DNA of 6,301 nt, taken from contig JAFWWR010000006.1 in the NCBI GenBank assembly GCA_017518025.1, positions 1 through 6,301 on the forward strand, in the 5' to 3' direction. The position numbers and the translations under genes were made by a program. Below, piece by piece: positions 6,054 through 6,301 of this stretch. This stretch comes from Clostridia bacterium (GTDB taxonomy: Bacteria; Bacillota; Clostridia; Oscillospirales; CAG-272). The notes beneath the pieces are model-generated. The model did no database searches and was not told the DNA's origin. It saw only the letters and a list, made by a program, of their open reading frames with translations. The number at the start of each line of letters is the position of its first letter. Position 1 is the first letter of the stretch.

Positions 6054-6301
6054 GTGTCTCTGCTTGATCTGCTCCGTGATGAGAAAACCTGGCGGGAATT
6101 CATAGAATACAAGAGCTCCCTCGCCTGTCCGAAGGACAGGGTGCGGGAGCTTGAGGCGTTTGTCGCCCGGAAGGGGTATCTTCCGGTGTGCGAACGGATC
6201 GCCGCGGGAGAGAAGTTCCCCATACCGAAGAAAAGCGTGATCAGCAAGATGAGCACGCAGAAAAAGCGGGTGGTCTACACCTACCCGTACGACGAGAACA
6301 C
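6054..6301 (+). CDS. Putative reverse transcriptase, N-terminal part only
   Basis: The frame is open from a GTG at 6054 to the window edge, 82 complete codons. It begins VSLLDLLRDEKTWREFIEYK, then a helical segment (PKDRVRELEAFVARKGYLPV, about 26-45), then FPIPKKSVISKM (55-66) and QKKRVVYTYPYDEN (69-82). The pattern of a short helical N-terminus, IPKK, and a KKRxVYxYPYDEN segment resembles the region just before and into motif RT1 of clostridial RNA-directed DNA polymerases (retron/group II-like COG3344 proteins). This is recognised from memory. The catalytic YxDD motif would lie outside the window, so group and activity cannot be judged. The frame has no in-frame ATG or GTG between an upstream stop at 5997-5999 and the GTG. 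The ribosome binding site is weak and close (GGTGAG at 6045-6050). No good promoter precedes it, so it may be read from 5244-5272 through the structured element. Confidence 0.55.
   Translation, partial: MSLLDLLRDEKTWREFIEYKSSLACPKDRVRELEAFVARKGYLPVCERIAAGEKFPIPKKSVISKMSTQKKRVVYTYPYDEN
6114..6151 (+). repeat. Long hairpin inside the start of the putative reverse transcriptase gene
   Basis: Two nested perfect stems lie in the coding sequence. The outer is AGCTCCC (6114-6120) with GGGAGCT (6145-6151); the inner is CCTGTCC (6124-6130) with GGACAGG (6134-6140), closed by a GAA loop. A 3-by-4-base internal loop lies between them. The whole is a 38-base rod with 14 Watson-Crick pairs, 60-98 bases after the GTG start. 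It covers the codons for about SSLACPKDRVREL. It may influence translation of this gene, or be coincidence of GC-rich codons. Confidence 0.5.

Overview
The window looks like chromosomal DNA of a Gram-positive, Clostridia-type bacterium (low-GC lineage by gene content but with GC-rich coding sequence). The clues are AGGAGG-type ribosome binding sites 6-9 bases before the starts, SigA-like promoters (TTGACA, 17 bases, TATAAT) in AT-rich gaps, and a typical clostridial solute-binding lipoprotein. Nothing points to an outer membrane. No rRNA, tRNA, CRISPR array or transposase is visible.

Left part, minus strand: the N-terminal 377 codons of an SBP_bac_5 (oligopeptide/dipeptide type) ABC-transporter lipoprotein (1-1131, runs off the window). 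Upstream of it is a small four-helix membrane protein of unknown function (1188-1751), served by a perfect-consensus promoter at 1819-1847. That promoter lies inside the longest possible reading frame and so excludes the longer start. A probable terminator (1881-1910) separates this unit from a complete MMPL/RND-family transporter (1968-4256, 762 aa).

Middle: the transporter is divergent from a GufA-type ZIP metal transporter (4442-5221, 259 aa). Each has its own well-formed promoter. Between the two -35 boxes lies an 8-bp perfect inverted repeat (4316-4347) that could be a shared operator.

Right part, plus strand: a promoter (5244-5272) and a 5'-leader hairpin precede a 177-aa protein of unknown function (5327-5860). 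It has an N-terminal amphipathic helix, a low-complexity linker and a compact C-terminal domain faintly like the PD-(D/E)XK nuclease fold. Then comes a roughly 190-base gap holding a strongly structured element (5878-6021): a 17-pair outer helix around several GC-rich hairpins. It ends about 30 bases before a partial gene (GTG at 6054, to the window edge) whose N-terminus resembles the pre-catalytic region of a bacterial reverse transcriptase. Structured RNA with complementary ends directly upstream of a reverse transcriptase is the layout of retrons and of some DRT defence systems, but canonical retron marks are not evident. This is the most interesting part of the window. The reverse transcriptase call rests on only 82 residues and has no catalytic motif in view.
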